Source: Hanleya hanleyi
Taxonomy: Eukaryota > Mollusca > Polyplacophora > Lepidopleurida > Hanleyidae
Length of the DNA: 64,000 nucleotides
Assembly (NCBI GenBank): GCA_036873755.1
Contig: JAVTVY010025229.1
Span: forward strand, 47,372 to 111,371
Direction of reading: 5' to 3'
Shown here: positions 1 through 10,993 of the stretch, piece by piece
How the letters are laid out: each line of letters opens with the position of its first letter
Numbering within the stretch: the first letter of the stretch is position 1
The notes under the pieces: model-generated
The model's input: only the letters and a program-made list of their open reading frames with translations
Told to the model about the DNA's origin: nothing
Database searches by the model: none
Translations under genes and position numbers: made by a program

Positions 1-700
1 CTTGATACGACCGGGGATTCATTATACTAATAACTCGTATTGCCCTGATCAGTTTTGTTATATCGGCTAAATGCCAGATTTGTAGAGTATTGTAAAGGGT
101 TCTTTCGTGGCGAATGGACTCGGTGCTTGAAGCTCATCGGGCATTAGAGAACGTTGAAAAGCTCTTAACCAGTATTCGCGCTTCACAAAGACCCAAATTA
201 ACCAGTACGTGCGCAGTTATTGACTTTCCTCGGTTGGCTTCAATGATGAAGCTAATAATGTAGGCAATTGATAATATTTGGGATGAAGAGATTAATTACC
301 GGCCTCTTTTAGCAACACATTACCGCAATATGCTGATTGATGGTCATTTTAATTGGTTTATGGTGTGAAATTCTCTATGAACATATTATCATATCAGATT
401 CGTCTTCACCTCGGACCGAGCTATTCTACCAGCTGATAGTATTATATACCGATTTATTCTCAATATATTCATTCTAGATTTGATTAGTTTTTAATATTTA
501 GATTGGCCAATGGATGGACATGGCTTGGTCTGGTTTGATTTGAATTGTTGCACCTGCCATCCGTGCAACCCGTTCTCCATACATGTACCACCTTATACCA
601 CCTGTTCCCTCGCACCAATGATGCATTACGTACAAGTAACACATATCTACGTTCCCCTTGATATATCATTGAATCAGTATCCAGTCATCAACACATCAAC
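1..700. other. No gene recognised; left flank
   Basis: I see no coding signal, RNA gene or clear repeat here. Short open frames near 484-764 lie on both strands over the same bases and carry no recognisable motif. Confidence 0.4.
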
Positions 701-1250
701 CAAGTCATCAAGTCTTTCTTCTATTTCTCTTAATCACCTATACACTGTACACCGGCGTTTCTAAACATATGCAATAATAATCCACCCAATTCAAGATTCA
801 TATTATCCTTATGCACTACGCTTTATTTACATCAGTAAGATCAGTATTTTCCTTATTTTGCCAATCACACATCTCATTGTTTTTCCTCTTTCTCTCTGCT
901 TAGCCAAGATACAATTGTCATATTATCCAATCCGTGGAAATGTCATATAAACGCTAGCAAATTCACCCAGTATTTACCCCAGTTTGTTCAATCACATATC
1001 GCAGTTACTTCCCTGTTTACCAACAGTTCATCCTATATTCTTATATTGTCCAGTCCGTATTGTGACTGTCATATACACTGATTTCTCCCCTCTTTTTGGT
1101 TATTCACCCAATATCAAATAATGCAGTCTGTACCAATGCACACCATTAATATCACCCAGTATCTCCTCTTAGTTTCCTCCAACAAATATCCAGTATTTTC
1201 CTTCGTTGTGCCTATTCAGCCAAGATCACATCATCCAATGCCATATACAT
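700..1250. repeat. Pyrimidine-rich degenerate repeat tract
   Basis: The plus strand is rich in C and T and keeps returning to variants of CACCCAGTAT and CAGTATTTTCC (near 841, 966, 1096, 1153 and 1190). A longer match, CAGTATTTTCCTT followed by GCCAAGAT and ATCCAAT, appears at about 842-930 and again at 1190-1235. This looks like an old, strongly diverged tandem repeat. I cannot fix the period by eye. Confidence 0.3.
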
Positions 1251-1310
1251 ATATGAGTGAGTAGGATTTAATGTTGTTTTCAACAATTTTTCAATTATAT
1301 CACGACAGAG
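1250..1310 (-). repeat. LINE/SINE tail fragment
   Basis: Read on the minus strand the segment goes ...GAAAAATTGTTGAAAACAAC, then ATTAAATCC and ACTCACTC. It lines up with the 3' tails of the two LINE copies near 3377 and 14470 (ATTGCTGAACGCGA, then TTAAA, then TC repeats). Inverted LINE tails of this kind are well known in gastropod and other mollusc genomes as short SINE-like repeats, often starting GTGAGTGAGT. Confidence 0.5.
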
Positions 1311-1469
1311 CCTAAATGTGTGACAGGACAGGAGAATGAGAGCATTTGTGAATTCCCTCGATATTTCTCTTCACCTATATTTACACAGCTCACTTATGTA
1401 TATTGGTCCAACTGTTTTCGGATATCCCTGATAAAATGTTTAATTAGATCACCTCCTGTCTATAGAATT

Positions 1470-1510
1470 CCTACGCGACGTTAAACCTTAATTCTCTCTC
1501 TCTCTCCAAA
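1470..1510 (+). repeat. LINE 3' tail remnant with TC run
   Basis: GCGACGTTAAACC followed by AATTCTCTCTCTCTCTCTCC is the same terminal motif as at the ends of the LINE copies near 3400-3430 and 14500-14536. Only the last few dozen bases are recognisable; the upstream bases do not match the LINE body. Confidence 0.5.
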
Positions 1511-2364
1511 ATAATTTGTAGGCCTACGTACTTAACCCGACTACCTCAGACAGACATGTATCCTATTCATATTTAATGACATTTCTTTCAATATCTCCCT
1601 CTCTGCCTGAAATCTTGCACAGTGTAGTCACATGTGCTTACAATCCTCCAATTCCCCACACGCTCTACATTCTTCCAGATTCCTCTTCAATTTACTACAG
1701 GTCACCATGGACGCGAATCGAACTATTGCCACCCAAGAAAATCGCCCATCCAGTCAACATGGGCATGTTTTGTTCCCATACACCTTAATTAAGTGATGAT
1801 TTACTTTCACACCTGTCCTCCTGTTGTTCACCCATCTATCCTTAGTTTTCAAGCACACTTTTTTTCCAACGTTTACCCCCATCTTTGTATCATCGATAAG
1901 CTTGTATTATACTGTACGCTAATTAATTATATTTCCTCAAACCATCCTGTGTGTCTGTTTCTTTTTCTCACAGTTTAACTCATATACATTTGGATTCGTT
2001 CACCTCTCCGTCTCCATATCATATTTTTCATCTTCCATCACATCAATTTTACCGTTTATCTGTTCGACTTATCTACTAACCATAACAACATTATTTATGA
2101 GACTAAACTTGATCTCGTGCTCGGAACCAATCATTCCTGCTATGTCAAGGAAAATTTGTAAGCACTTCCTCTTTTCTGCTAGCAGCAGAATATCGTTCGC
2201 AAAGAAAACCCAGGAATGATTTATTTCCCTACTTTAATGCCCATCTTTGATGCCAATAGCGGCTTTCCTAACTCTGCTGGGTACAAGGCGAACAATAACG
2301 GAGACGATATCAAAGGGGCTTTGGCACATACTTCGGGAAATGGTAATATTTTATGGAATGACGA
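1511..2364. other. No gene recognised
   Basis: AT-rich sequence with two short plus-strand frames (1576-1788 and 1793-1978) of low-complexity composition and no recognisable domain. Nothing else is supported. Confidence 0.4.
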
Positions 2365-2505
2365 AATGTTTTATACTGAAATTGCTTCGCCACCAAGCGC
2401 CTTCACTTAAAGTTCTCAAATTTGGTGATATATATATCACACATTGATAGAAAAATACGAATGTAGCATGGTAGATCCGTTGCGCTACCTTTAATAACTT
2501 GTGTC
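2365..2505 (+). pseudogene. PLE reverse transcriptase C-terminus, decayed copy
   Basis: The stretch matches the last about 45 codons of the better Penelope-like element (43330-43462): ACCAAGCGCC, then TCAAATTTGG, a KFGD-like start, an AAATACGAA block and the GCGCTACC block before TAACTTGTGTCT. Several in-frame stops are present. It ends where the PLE 3' core begins (TTGTGTCTGATTCC), and the core itself is then lost. Confidence 0.6.
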
Positions 2506-2650
2506 TGATTCCACTCATGGAATAAGAGTCGTATGGACATCGAGGCTTGCCCTCTGTACAAATCATTGTGACTGTAGTTCTGTGACTTGTAAACATGGTG
2601 AAGAATGAAGCGCTTGGTCGGCGTCGGGCCTCACAGGTATTTGAAACGAA
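2506..2650 (+). repeat. Family B repeat fragment
   Basis: CGAGGCTTGCCCTCTGTAC, CAAATCATTGTGACTGTAG and AATGAAGCGCTTGGTCGGCG recur at 16340-16440 and 16800-16870 in the same orientation, and inverted at 15070-15170. It directly follows the PLE fragment, so the joint may be an original part of a composite element. Confidence 0.5.
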
Positions 2651-2839
2651 CTTTTATATAAATACTTCCTAGTTTGGGCCGTCTTTTTTCACCTAGCATT
2701 CACATAGTTCATCATTTTCCAACAGATGACTTCTTGTCAGCGTCGGAAAACCTGAATAATAAATGATCTGACAAAACAATGCCTCAGACAAAGCTGATTG
2801 TGAGCGAGGAACGGTATGATAGTACATTTTTTGGTTGCC

Positions 2840-3460
2840 TAGCCAAGTTGGCATCAACGGAAATACTGAAGCTGATGGAGTGGCTAAGGCAGCCGTAGAT
2901 AATGAGGTTGATCCTGTTGGGATCACATTTAACGATTTGAGACCCTCTATCTTTGCTAATGTGAGAAAGACGTTTCAATCTTTATGAGATGCTGTGGATA
3001 ATAAACTAGATAAGCGTAAAAAAACTGTAGGATATACTCTCTGGGCAACCAGAAACGTTTCGATCAAGCCATGATCTGGCGATGTAGAATCTAGCCACAA
3101 GAGTATTCCATGCCACAAAGATCTCACAGTGAAACATATTTTGATCGACTGTGTAGATTTTAAGATTTCAAGAGATTCTTTTTATCAAGCAACTACTTTA
3201 GAAGATCGTTTTAGTTTGGTAAAAGAAGAAGTATTTCAGGTTATTTTAGAGAAATCGGTTTGTTCTATAAATGTTAATGCCTGTACATGTTTTTGGTGTG
3301 TTGTGTTGACGACTTCTGGATTGCTTGGTTATTAAATTTGTAGGAATATTTAGAATTTTGTTTGATCGTCACTATATAGCTGTAATATTGCTGAACGCGA
3401 AGTTATACCATAATTCTCTCTCTGTCTCTCTCTCCTTTGTCAGCACGCCGCCATCTTTTT
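2840..3460 (+). pseudogene. I-group LINE 3' end, copy 1 (RNase H and zinc motif)
   Basis: This is the tail of a non-LTR retrotransposon ORF2. An RNase H-like stretch, GINGNTEADGVAKAA at about 2849-2895, corresponds to the usual HVGIxGNxxAD motif. It is followed by a segment with PSIFANVRKTFQSL and then by a C-terminal region ending near 3335. In the zinc-like motif the first cysteine is lost (SIPCHKDLTVKHILIDC). Stops and frame changes occur after DNKLDK and near 3070. The untranslated tail runs to ATTGCTGAACGCGAAG and a TC-rich end at 3410-3432. RNase H places it in the I-like groups; the upstream reverse transcriptase is missing, so it is 5'-truncated as is usual for LINEs. It is colinear with the copy at 13650-14536 and clearly dead. 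Confidence 0.7.
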
Positions 3461-3839
3461 CTACCACCATTTTAATGTTGCTTTTAATCGTATAACATGA
3501 GTACATATTTTGAGAGACGATATGTTTTCATCTCCGATGATTTATTGTTCGTCTATAATGGATAACACTAAACACATGTGAATGCATGTTGGGAATATGT
3601 GAATACATGCATGTGCATGGGAATTTATATACACAAATATATATACCCTCGTAATTAATCACGGATCCGACGCTTATTCACATATATGAAGATTTCTTTC
3701 TAGCATCATCAGAAAAGAATTCCAGATATAGATTTAAAATATAGCAGCGAGCGGCAATGTAGGGGGCCAAGATAAAGCCAATGTGTCCGCTAACAGTGGT
3801 AGAAGTAAATGGAATACAATTATCTTCTTCGGCATAGAT
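3461..3839. other. No gene recognised
   Basis: AT-rich spacer with TA-rich stretches around 3620-3650. I see no gene, and no clear repeat apart from a short GCAGCGAGC word shared with 5083. Confidence 0.35.
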
Positions 3840-6310
3840 TGCCTTAAGTGGTCAACCGAGCTGGAGTTTTCCGATAAATTCGCAAATTTGGGCGAAAAAC
3901 ATTTGAGAATAGCGGGAAAACAATTGAAGTCTTGATGAAATGGTTGACATACTTCCTAAAGAGCTTCTGGAGAATATAATACAACAAACTATAAGGTCGT
4001 ATCTCCTGTACTTCCGGAATTCGAACCCCGGCAGCATGTGTTGAGTTTCTGAAAAAAATCAAGATGGCGGTCAAACCACGTGACCTAGGAGCAAAATGTA
4101 TAACATATATTTTGTCACTTTCCCCGTTCCAATCCGTTACTTGATAATTCCACCAATTTGATTGGTCGCTGCCGGTCATATTGTTTAACGGAACAACATC
4201 TCAATAGATTATTGAGAGATCCCGATCCATCGATTATATGTACCAAGTTTGGTGTTGATTACTTCAAATGTGTCCAAATGAGTAGGGTTTATAATGTTTG
4301 GGGTTAATCCAAGGTTGCGGCCGATTCGTCCGACCAATCAGAACCAATTTTCAACATGCAATAGTTAACGAAGTGTCTGATATGTAGGTGAATTTTAAGC
4401 TTGATTGGCCGCATGGCTGCCGATTTCTAGCGATCATAATTTCATGGAGAATATCCGTCACCTGAAATTCGTCAATTCTGAAATTTGGGTGAATTACGTT
4501 TGAGAATAGTGGGAAAGCTATTGAAGCTACGAAAGACAGTCGAAAGAGCTGCCCTTGGACAATATAATGCAACAAAATACAAGGCTGTGTCTCCCGTAGT
4601 TCCCGAGTTATAGCCCCTACAAGATCTGCTCAGTTTCTGACAAAATTCAAGATGGCGGCCCAACCACGTGACCTTGAATAAAATTGATTGCATATTTTCA
4701 ATCGTCGTGTTATATAGCATATAATTCCCCACATTTGTGGTCCAATCCGGTACTTGAAAATCCGACCATTTTGATTGGTCGCTGGTTGCCATTTTCTGAC
4801 ACGGAGCAACTTTTCAAATAAAGTTTGAAAGGGCCTCATCCATCGTTCAGGTGTACCAAATTTCACGTCGATCGCTTGAGCGGTTCCGAAGGAGAAGAGC
4901 TTAACAGGTTTTATGATCAATCCAAGAAGGGCACCAGGGGTTTCGATCAGTCTTCTTTAAGGAATATGCACTAGATCCCATGTATTTCAATGATCATATG
5001 AAGTTTCAGCTCCAACGGTGAGACGGTGATGACAACAGGAATCGGAAAAATGTTGCCGAAGAAAAAAAATATATATATAGCAGCGAGCTGCAATCCTCGG
5101 GTTCCAAGCACCCATCGCAGCGAATGGAGCAACAGCATTAATTTTAGACCTGGAAGCCACCATATTTACCAAAACTTTCGTTGTCGAAATCGGCCACATA
5201 ACGATGGAGAATAGCAGGAAAACTACTGAAGCTATGATAAATTGAATAGCATATTTCTGAAAGAGCTGGTTCTGTAGAATATATTGCAACAAACGACCGG
5301 TCTGTAACTCCCATGGTTCGAGATTTACTGCCCATGGAAGATATGTTCAGTTTCCTACAAAATCCAAGATGGCGGCTAAACCACATGCCCTAGAAGCAAA
5401 TTTTTTTGATATTCTTGTTCGCCATATCGGGGAACATACGCAGTCACTTTCCCTGTCCAAATCCGTTTCTTGAAAATCCAACCATTTTGATTGGTCGATG
5501 GCAGACATTTTATTTTACGGGGCAAATTGCCAAATAGAAATTTGAGAGTCCTCGATCCATCAATCATGTGTACCACATTTCGGTTCCAGAGAAAAAGATA
5601 TTGAAAGGTTTTAGGGTAAATCCAAGATGACTGCCGAAGCTTGTGACCAAAGGACCAATGGTTATGCATTAGATCTAATGGGCCTAACCAATACGAATCC
5701 ACCATATTCAGCATCGATGTGTCCCATAACATACATAATGATATAGCCATTTCCGCTATCGGAATCCGTTACCATGAAAATCCGATAATTGACGAATTTG
5801 GGTGAAATAAGATAGAGAATAGTGGGAAAACCATTAAAGCTACGATGAAACGGATAGCCGAAAGAGCTGGTTCTGGAGAATATACAATGCAACAAACTGG
5901 TACGAGATATATAGCCAGTGGAAGCTATGTTCAGTTTCTGAAAAAACTTCAAGAAGGCGGTCAAACCACGTGACCTAGAAGCAAATTTGTTTTACATATT
6001 CGTCATCGCCATATAGCAAAGTATATCCATAGCTTGAAATTCCCACGATTTTGATTGGTTAATGGCGGAATTTTAATTTACGGAACAACTTTTCAAATAC
6101 AAATTGGAGAGCCCTAGGTCCATCAAACATATGTGCCAAATTTCGAGGCAATCGGTCCAGCGGTTCCAGAAGAGAACATCTTTAAGGTTAATCCAAGATG
6201 GCCGCCAAAGCATCTGACCATTGGGCCTCTTCTTAGGATAAGCATTGGATCTAATGTGCGATAATCACCACGTGAAATTTCAGCTTCATGCACTAATATT
6301 GAATAGAAAC
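3840..6310. repeat. Tandem array of four units of about 600 bp
   Basis: Landmarks recur in fixed order. AAGATGGCGG followed by CAAACCACGTGACC is near 4060, 4650, 5366 and 5950. TTTTGATTGGTCG is near 4157, 4772, 5485 and 6048 (diverged). A TACCAAATTT-like word lies about 80 bp further on each time, with AGCGGTTCC after it in several units. Spacings of about 560-715 bp show units with indels. The minus strand has many short frames through the array, but they match each other only because the DNA repeats. The AAGATGGC...TACCAAGTTT style of unit resembles the shorter array at 34582-35330. Confidence 0.75.
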
Positions 6311-6780
6311 TTGCCACAAAATTCGGCGGAAACAATAATAAAAAGAATACCAATAATAAGAGGTTTGTAGCCTCTGACTTGCAACCCTAATAATAATAAG
6401 AATACCAAAAGCAATAAGTGATCAACCATGCGGCTTGGCCCCCTAATGAATACAAGCCAGTTTCTTGTAAACCGGTAACATGTTTTTAACAATAATCACT
6501 TGCGAATAAGACGCGGGAATTCTTCATGGACGTCGGCTGGCTACTGAATGTCAGGTTTGACCCTTCTATTTCACCTGTAGTCGATCAATATTAGTAGAAT
6601 TAGGAAGGGCCAGGAGAACAAGAATGGCGGAAGAGATTCAGAATTCAGATGAAGTGACATGTTTCTGAGATATTAAGACTCGTGGCATCTTTGACAAGTT
6701 CTGGAGTATTTACACTTGCCATATGAGTGAACCCTAATCTAAACGCAACCCTTTGACTGTCATTGATTGCAAGTATTCAG
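6311..6780. other. No gene; possible pseudo-LTR scrap
   Basis: Mostly featureless. At about 6510-6556 ACGCGGGAATTCTTCATGGACG followed by CGGCTGG resembles the end of the PLE pseudo-LTR (40245-40285), suggesting a small relic. Confidence 0.3.
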
Positions 6781-6789
6781 TAGTCAAAT

Positions 6790-7000
6790 TGAAATGCTTT
6801 CCGAAAAAACCCGTAAGACGAGTTCTGAATATGATCAATGCCAGATGTCAAGAACAAAGGAAAAATGCGCTTATTTTCTTTCCGCAAACTTCATTCAGGG
6901 AAGGCGACTTGCGTAAGACGAAAGGGACATAGTAAAACAGTCGACGGTGCATAGAATTCATTTCTGTTTGATTGATCCAAGATTGCCTTACCGAAACAGA
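6790..7000. repeat. Dispersed repeat D, left piece
   Basis: GATCAATGCCAGATGTCAAG at 6835 recurs as GATCAATGCCACATGTCAAG at 11321. The GCGTAAGACG and TTGATCCAAGATTGCCTTACC words at about 6911-6990 recur at 12845-12930. The same order of pieces suggests one diverged family with copies here, at 11.3-13.3 kb and at 25.6-26.8 kb. Confidence 0.5.
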
Positions 7001-7330
7001 TAAATCAGACCAGAATAATTCTCGAACTGCGTCTTCGACTTAGAGACCATGTTAGAAAATTTGATTTGGGGATTTATATAATACCGAGAACACGAAATCT
7101 AGCCATTTCATTCCCGTGCGTCTTAGCTGGGTCAATAATACATGTTATCGGTTATCGAGTGACACAGTGTAATAGATAACCTGCCTCCATTGCTAGAATG
7201 CACTCACAGCCTCCACAGAATATTGAATGAGTTGTGTATAGTGTCATCGAGCAACCCTCGTAACCGCCTTCCGAGGGGCGCACCGTTTAATTCATACAGA
7301 CAGCCGTTTATTTCCCGAAAATATCCTTTC

Positions 7331-7336
7331 TATAAA
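7331..7336 (+). promoter_or_regulatory. Possible TATA box upstream of small secreted ORF
   Basis: TATAAA lies about 120 bp before the ATG at 7457. A start about 30 bp downstream would give a leader of roughly 95 nt with no earlier open frame of note. Such words are common in AT-rich DNA, so this is only suggestive. Confidence 0.3.
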
Positions 7337-7456
7337 ATATATGGAGTACAAAACCAGATAGTATGATTTCTGGCACTGAACTTTGGTCGACCGACATATT
7401 TTGGCAACAGGGATTGTTACCGGTCAACTGTCACTGGAACATTGAATATAACAATA

Positions 7457-7621
7457 ATGATGAGTTTTCGTTCAATCATTTATGTGCTTGCGCTCCTACT
7501 TATTCTGAGAACCACGTCCCAAGTCCATTGTGTTGACACAAGCAAGGTTTCACCAGCGGGTATGATCTACCATTATTATTCTGAAAACCGTTTCGGTGGA
7601 AACAGATATGGTTATTACTAG
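7457..7621 (+). CDS. Small predicted secreted peptide, 54 codons
   Basis: Two adjacent ATG codons open a frame of 54 residues ending at TAG. Residues 1-5 are polar with one Arg; residues 7-17 (IIYVLALLLIL) are a strong hydrophobic core; a small or polar stretch TTSQVHC follows, giving a typical signal peptide with cleavage near residue 25. The predicted mature part is only about 30 residues and ends Tyr/Gly/Asn-rich (NRFGGNRYGYY). It has no cysteine apart from one near the cleavage point. I do not recognise a family. It could be a complete small peptide, or the signal-peptide exon of a longer gene: AAG|GTTTCA inside the frame would be a usable splice donor. The 3' part overlaps sequence resembling repeat D (GAAAACCGTTTC, then ATGTCCCGGAAT), which also appears near 13115 and 26565, so it may belong to a duplicated gene or a repeat. 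Confidence 0.35.
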   Translation: MMSFRSIIYVLALLLILRTTSQVHCVDTSKVSPAGMIYHYYSENRFGGNRYGYY

Positions 7622-8615
7622 TATGTCCCGGAATTAATGGAGTACCCCTGGTCGGATAAACCTTTCAGGGATAGCCTTCTTCCATCGTCAAGAATATTGT
7701 GAAAAATATCACCACTGACACATACACATTCGTGCAAGATCGTCCTTTCTCGATATTTCCGCCTGGTACATTGGGAAATAACGATTTTTTTCAACCAGCA
7801 AGATATAGGAACATTAAGGAATGTTCCCCATCAATGGAATATATCTCAAACTATTTCTGGGCTTTAGCAATCCATAATTAAGAGGTCAAGCAATACTTGT
7901 CAGTGGCGGGACCGATGCAAATAGATGTTTTAAATCTTCATTATTGTTTAGGATCCCATTTTGAGAAGCGAAAAGTTGAGTAATTCCAACTGAAAACCCT
8001 ATATCAATGGACAACAGGATAAATGTTAATGTCCATCCTGGGAAGGCATTGTTTACTTCCCGAACTGATAAAATTCCAAACCAGTGTTTAAAGTCCCACG
8101 TAGATTGATTGAATAATAAATACTTTAGAACGGTTATCTTCTATTTTATTATATTTACATGGAAAACACAAAATGTTATCTATATAATTTTCAACAGTCA
8201 TTCCTGGAAAGCCTTGTTTTACTATTCTAACCGGATTGTTTCATCAACTTCGATGCTATTTTGGATAAGATTCCAAATTTCAAGTTTATATTAACGTGTG
8301 TGGCGAATTCGATTGATGTGAATAAATTTAGGACTATACTTCAGTGTAAGGATAAGGACCCTTTTAATGTTGCGTTTGATTATTTATTTTGTTTTGAGCC
8401 TTATTTTGCAATATGAATTCGACGGAACTCATGCAATGCTTCAACACATGAATTCATGTAAAATCCAAAGAACGTTAATGCGACTCAAGCCCACATTCCT
8501 CTTGTTAAAGTTATCCAATCTTTACCAATCGCAGCTTTCCTGCGTACATATGTTGAACACTCCTCAGCGCGCTACATCACGATCCACAGCAAACCTGAAA
8601 TTTTCATGTAACCGC
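7622..8615. other. No gene recognised; part of repeat D at 7640-7760
   Basis: AATATCACCACTGACACATA near 7701 parallels ATTGCAACTGACGCACATT near 13239 and a GCCACTACTGATGTAGACATG block near 26690. The rest is AT-rich. A 94-codon frame at 8367-8651 has a hydrophobic start but runs into the minisatellite below and has no family resemblance, so I do not call it. Confidence 0.35.
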
Positions 8616-8740
8616 AAACTGCGGATTCCAGATCATGGGCACTGGTTATGACCACACTCTGAGGATTTCAGGTTATTGGTACTAGTTATAAGAAAAATCT
8701 GAGGATTCCAGATTATGGGTACTAGTCACACAAAAAAAGG
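8616..8740 (+). repeat. Minisatellite, three units of about 40 bp
   Basis: CTGCGGATTCCAGATCATGG, CTGAGGATTTCAGGTTATTG and CTGAGGATTCCAGATTATGG start about 40 bp apart. Each is followed by TACTAGT or a variant. Confidence 0.65.
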
Positions 8741-9239
8741 TTTGATGAAAATCCACCATCATTCAAGTGTACAGGTGATTCACTTTTCTAGGACGCACAA
8801 TCATAGTTATTGTCTTACAAAATGATGCTTCGAGACAATAACATCCTCAAATGTGCAGTAGTGGAATTTGCGCGGTAAATTCAGGGTATCCATGGAAGCG
8901 TATTGAGTCACTCACATGCACGTATAGTGGCAACTCCGTCTGAAACTTTCTTGGGCCCACACAACGGTCACCGTGTAAGATTAGGAGTTTATGACAGCCT
9001 TAGTGAATATTATCGTGTAATAATTTATCGTGAAAGAAAAGGCTGATCGGCGTAGTGGCGCAGTCAAAATAGGGAGGAGAACGGGGCAGAGATCTAAATA
9101 CAACGTCGCGTTCAGCAGCATAGCGCCTTGCCATCATTAATTCCAATCTAAGATGTAAAGTATAATTATTAACGCTTCCCGATTTTAGAATTGTAGGCCA
9201 AGCTAGCACGTTCATGAGATGCAGTTGTCTTAACCCTAT
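8741..9239. other. No gene recognised
   Basis: I see no coding signal. A 114-codon minus-strand frame (9000-9344) runs from unique sequence into repeat F and has no recognisable motif. Confidence 0.35.
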
Positions 9240-9700
9240 CAGGCCTGGGCTTTTTGTGACCTGACAAGACAAATACCCCCTAATTATTTTCCTTACCCCT
9301 TGAGCTAGGGAGATGAAACTTACCAAAACATACCCTTGGATCATGGTCTAACAGAAAACGTAAAAAAGATCCAAGATGGCCACTTTGATGATGTCACAGT
9401 GACGTCATATTCATAAAAGACTTTTTATGACAGGTCGATTTTTCGGTCAGATTTTACGAATTATTTATTATGTAAATCTCCGCAAGAATTAAATGCTATT
9501 TTAGTGAAAATTGATCTGATGTGATATAAAATATCACAGGAAACCGCGGAAAAGCGGTAATTTTGAAGAAAAATGAGGAAAACATTACTTTTCTGGTACC
9601 CCACATTTTGAAAATTCCCATGATTTTCTGCTCGGGGTGTAATGCTAATAGGTTCAAAATGACCATAAAATGATATCCTACAAAGTCACGGAGTGTCACC
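9240..9700 (-). repeat. Dispersed repeat F, copy 1
   Basis: The reverse complement of this stretch matches 50150-50545. Shared words are CAAGATGGC beside a TGACGTCA pair, the AAATCGACC block, ACCGCGGAAAAGC (inverted as TTTCCGCGGAG), and the ACATTACTTTTCTGGTACC region opposite GGTACCAGAGAAGTGATG. No coding frame is shared between the copies. Confidence 0.65.
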
Positions 9701-10299
9701 TCTCAATTTGTTTTTCATTCTGAAGATAGCGAGGAAAGTATTATGCCCATCAGGCCTGGTAAGATTAACTCCACCCAGTGCATGTGGACTAAACCAACCC
9801 TGACTCATTAGCAATGAGTCAGAAGAGCGGGCAGCTACCCATCTGTACTTGTCAAAACTACATGACAACAAATAAGTGAAGATTATCGTATGTTTTGAGG
9901 TCTGGACCGATCACCTTATTGGAGTAAGAGTATCGAATACAAACTCTACCATAACATTTTAAGGGACAAATGTCCACACGCCAGAAAATGCAGTATCAAA
10001 CAATTGGTCACCTCTCATATAGTCTCTCTGTCTAGTCCACACGAGACGTTATTAGAGATCATGTTGGCATGTATGTAGTTCAGCTTTTCACCAAAGTCCC
10101 ATAATTTCAGCTTCGAGAGATTCATTTGAAGAGAGGTTTTTTTAATGTATATGGTATTTAATAGTGTCCTGCAAATAAGGTCCCGGAGAGATTAATTCTT
10201 TTTTTATGCGGTTGATTGATGAATGTCAGATCTACCCGTTGCATTAGCAAGAAGTCGAAGATAAAGATTTACATGTCATTGCAGGCGCGTCGGAAGCCA
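9701..10299. other. No gene recognised
   Basis: AT-rich sequence; nothing supported beyond short unconvincing frames. Confidence 0.35.
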
Positions 10300-10810
10300 A
10301 TTCAAAGTGGTACGGCCACTATCATAGCACTTTAGGCGAGGGTCCAGGGGCCGCCTAGGCCCCGGAAGCTCCCGGGGTCTAGATGGCCGGAGACGCGTTC
10401 TGAGCGATTTCTGGCGAAAAAAATCACTATGCAATGTGTAAAGTGTATTTTTAGTTCTTTCCTAATCCTTTTACCATGAAAACGCAATCGAAGGTGGTTT
10501 TCTGCGAAGCTGAATTACAAAAATTATGTATAGTAAAGTACCGTAACCTAGACACATTGTGTAGACGTAACCGATATAATTCTTATGGGCAATGGGGTGT
10601 TGATAAATTCATTACAGAAGTAACGCCATATACATTCATGATTTAGCTAGTATACTTCTGCAATAATAAAGCTGGCGCTCGTAGTTCTTATAACGGACCA
10701 TGATTGCTAACAATAAATTATTTCCTGGATGCTAAAAGAAAAAAAATGTTAGAAAACCCCTCTACCCCTACCGTCATTACAGTTACTTGCAGGGGATTAC
10801 TTGGAGAAAG
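10300..10810 (+). repeat. Dispersed repeat E, copy 1
   Basis: Matches 18530-18990 in the same orientation over about 480 bp: TATCATAGCACTTTAGGCGA, then GTCCAGGGGC, ATTTCTGGCGAA, AGTATTTTTAGTTCTTTC, TTTTACCATGAAAACGC, ACACATT with TAGACGTAACCG, and GCAGGGGATTACTTGGAGAA. A GC-rich stretch at 10335-10380 contains two perfect hairpins, GGGGCC/GGCCCC and CCCCGG/CCGGGG, which copy 2 lacks. Confidence 0.7.
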
Positions 10811-10896
10811 AAGTACTTAGTCTTATTCAACTTGGAAGCTATCAGTCTTATTCAACTTGGAAGCTGGATCAAAACTGCTTGCAGTTCTAGTTTGTT

Positions 10897-10981
10897 TTTA
10901 TTTTGTGTTTTCTTTTATCTTTCTTCGTTTTTTGTTTTGTTTTTTTCCTTTTTTTCTTTGTATTTTTTTTTCTTTCTTTTT
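10897..10981. repeat. T-rich low-complexity tract
   Basis: About 85 bp of T broken by C and G. Three overlapping frames read through it as Phe/Leu/Ser-rich peptides; these are composition artefacts. Confidence 0.7.
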
Positions 10982-10993
10982 TGGCGCAAAAGT

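Noticed and set aside
3844..5964. Chain of minus-strand genes at 3.8-6.0 kb
   Set aside because: The frames recur because the DNA is a tandem array; they shift phase between units and have no known domain.
8367..8651. 94-codon secreted protein with hydrophobic start
   Set aside because: The frame runs into a minisatellite, lacks an upstream promoter-like context and has no repeat of the pattern elsewhere; weaker than the 7457 candidate.
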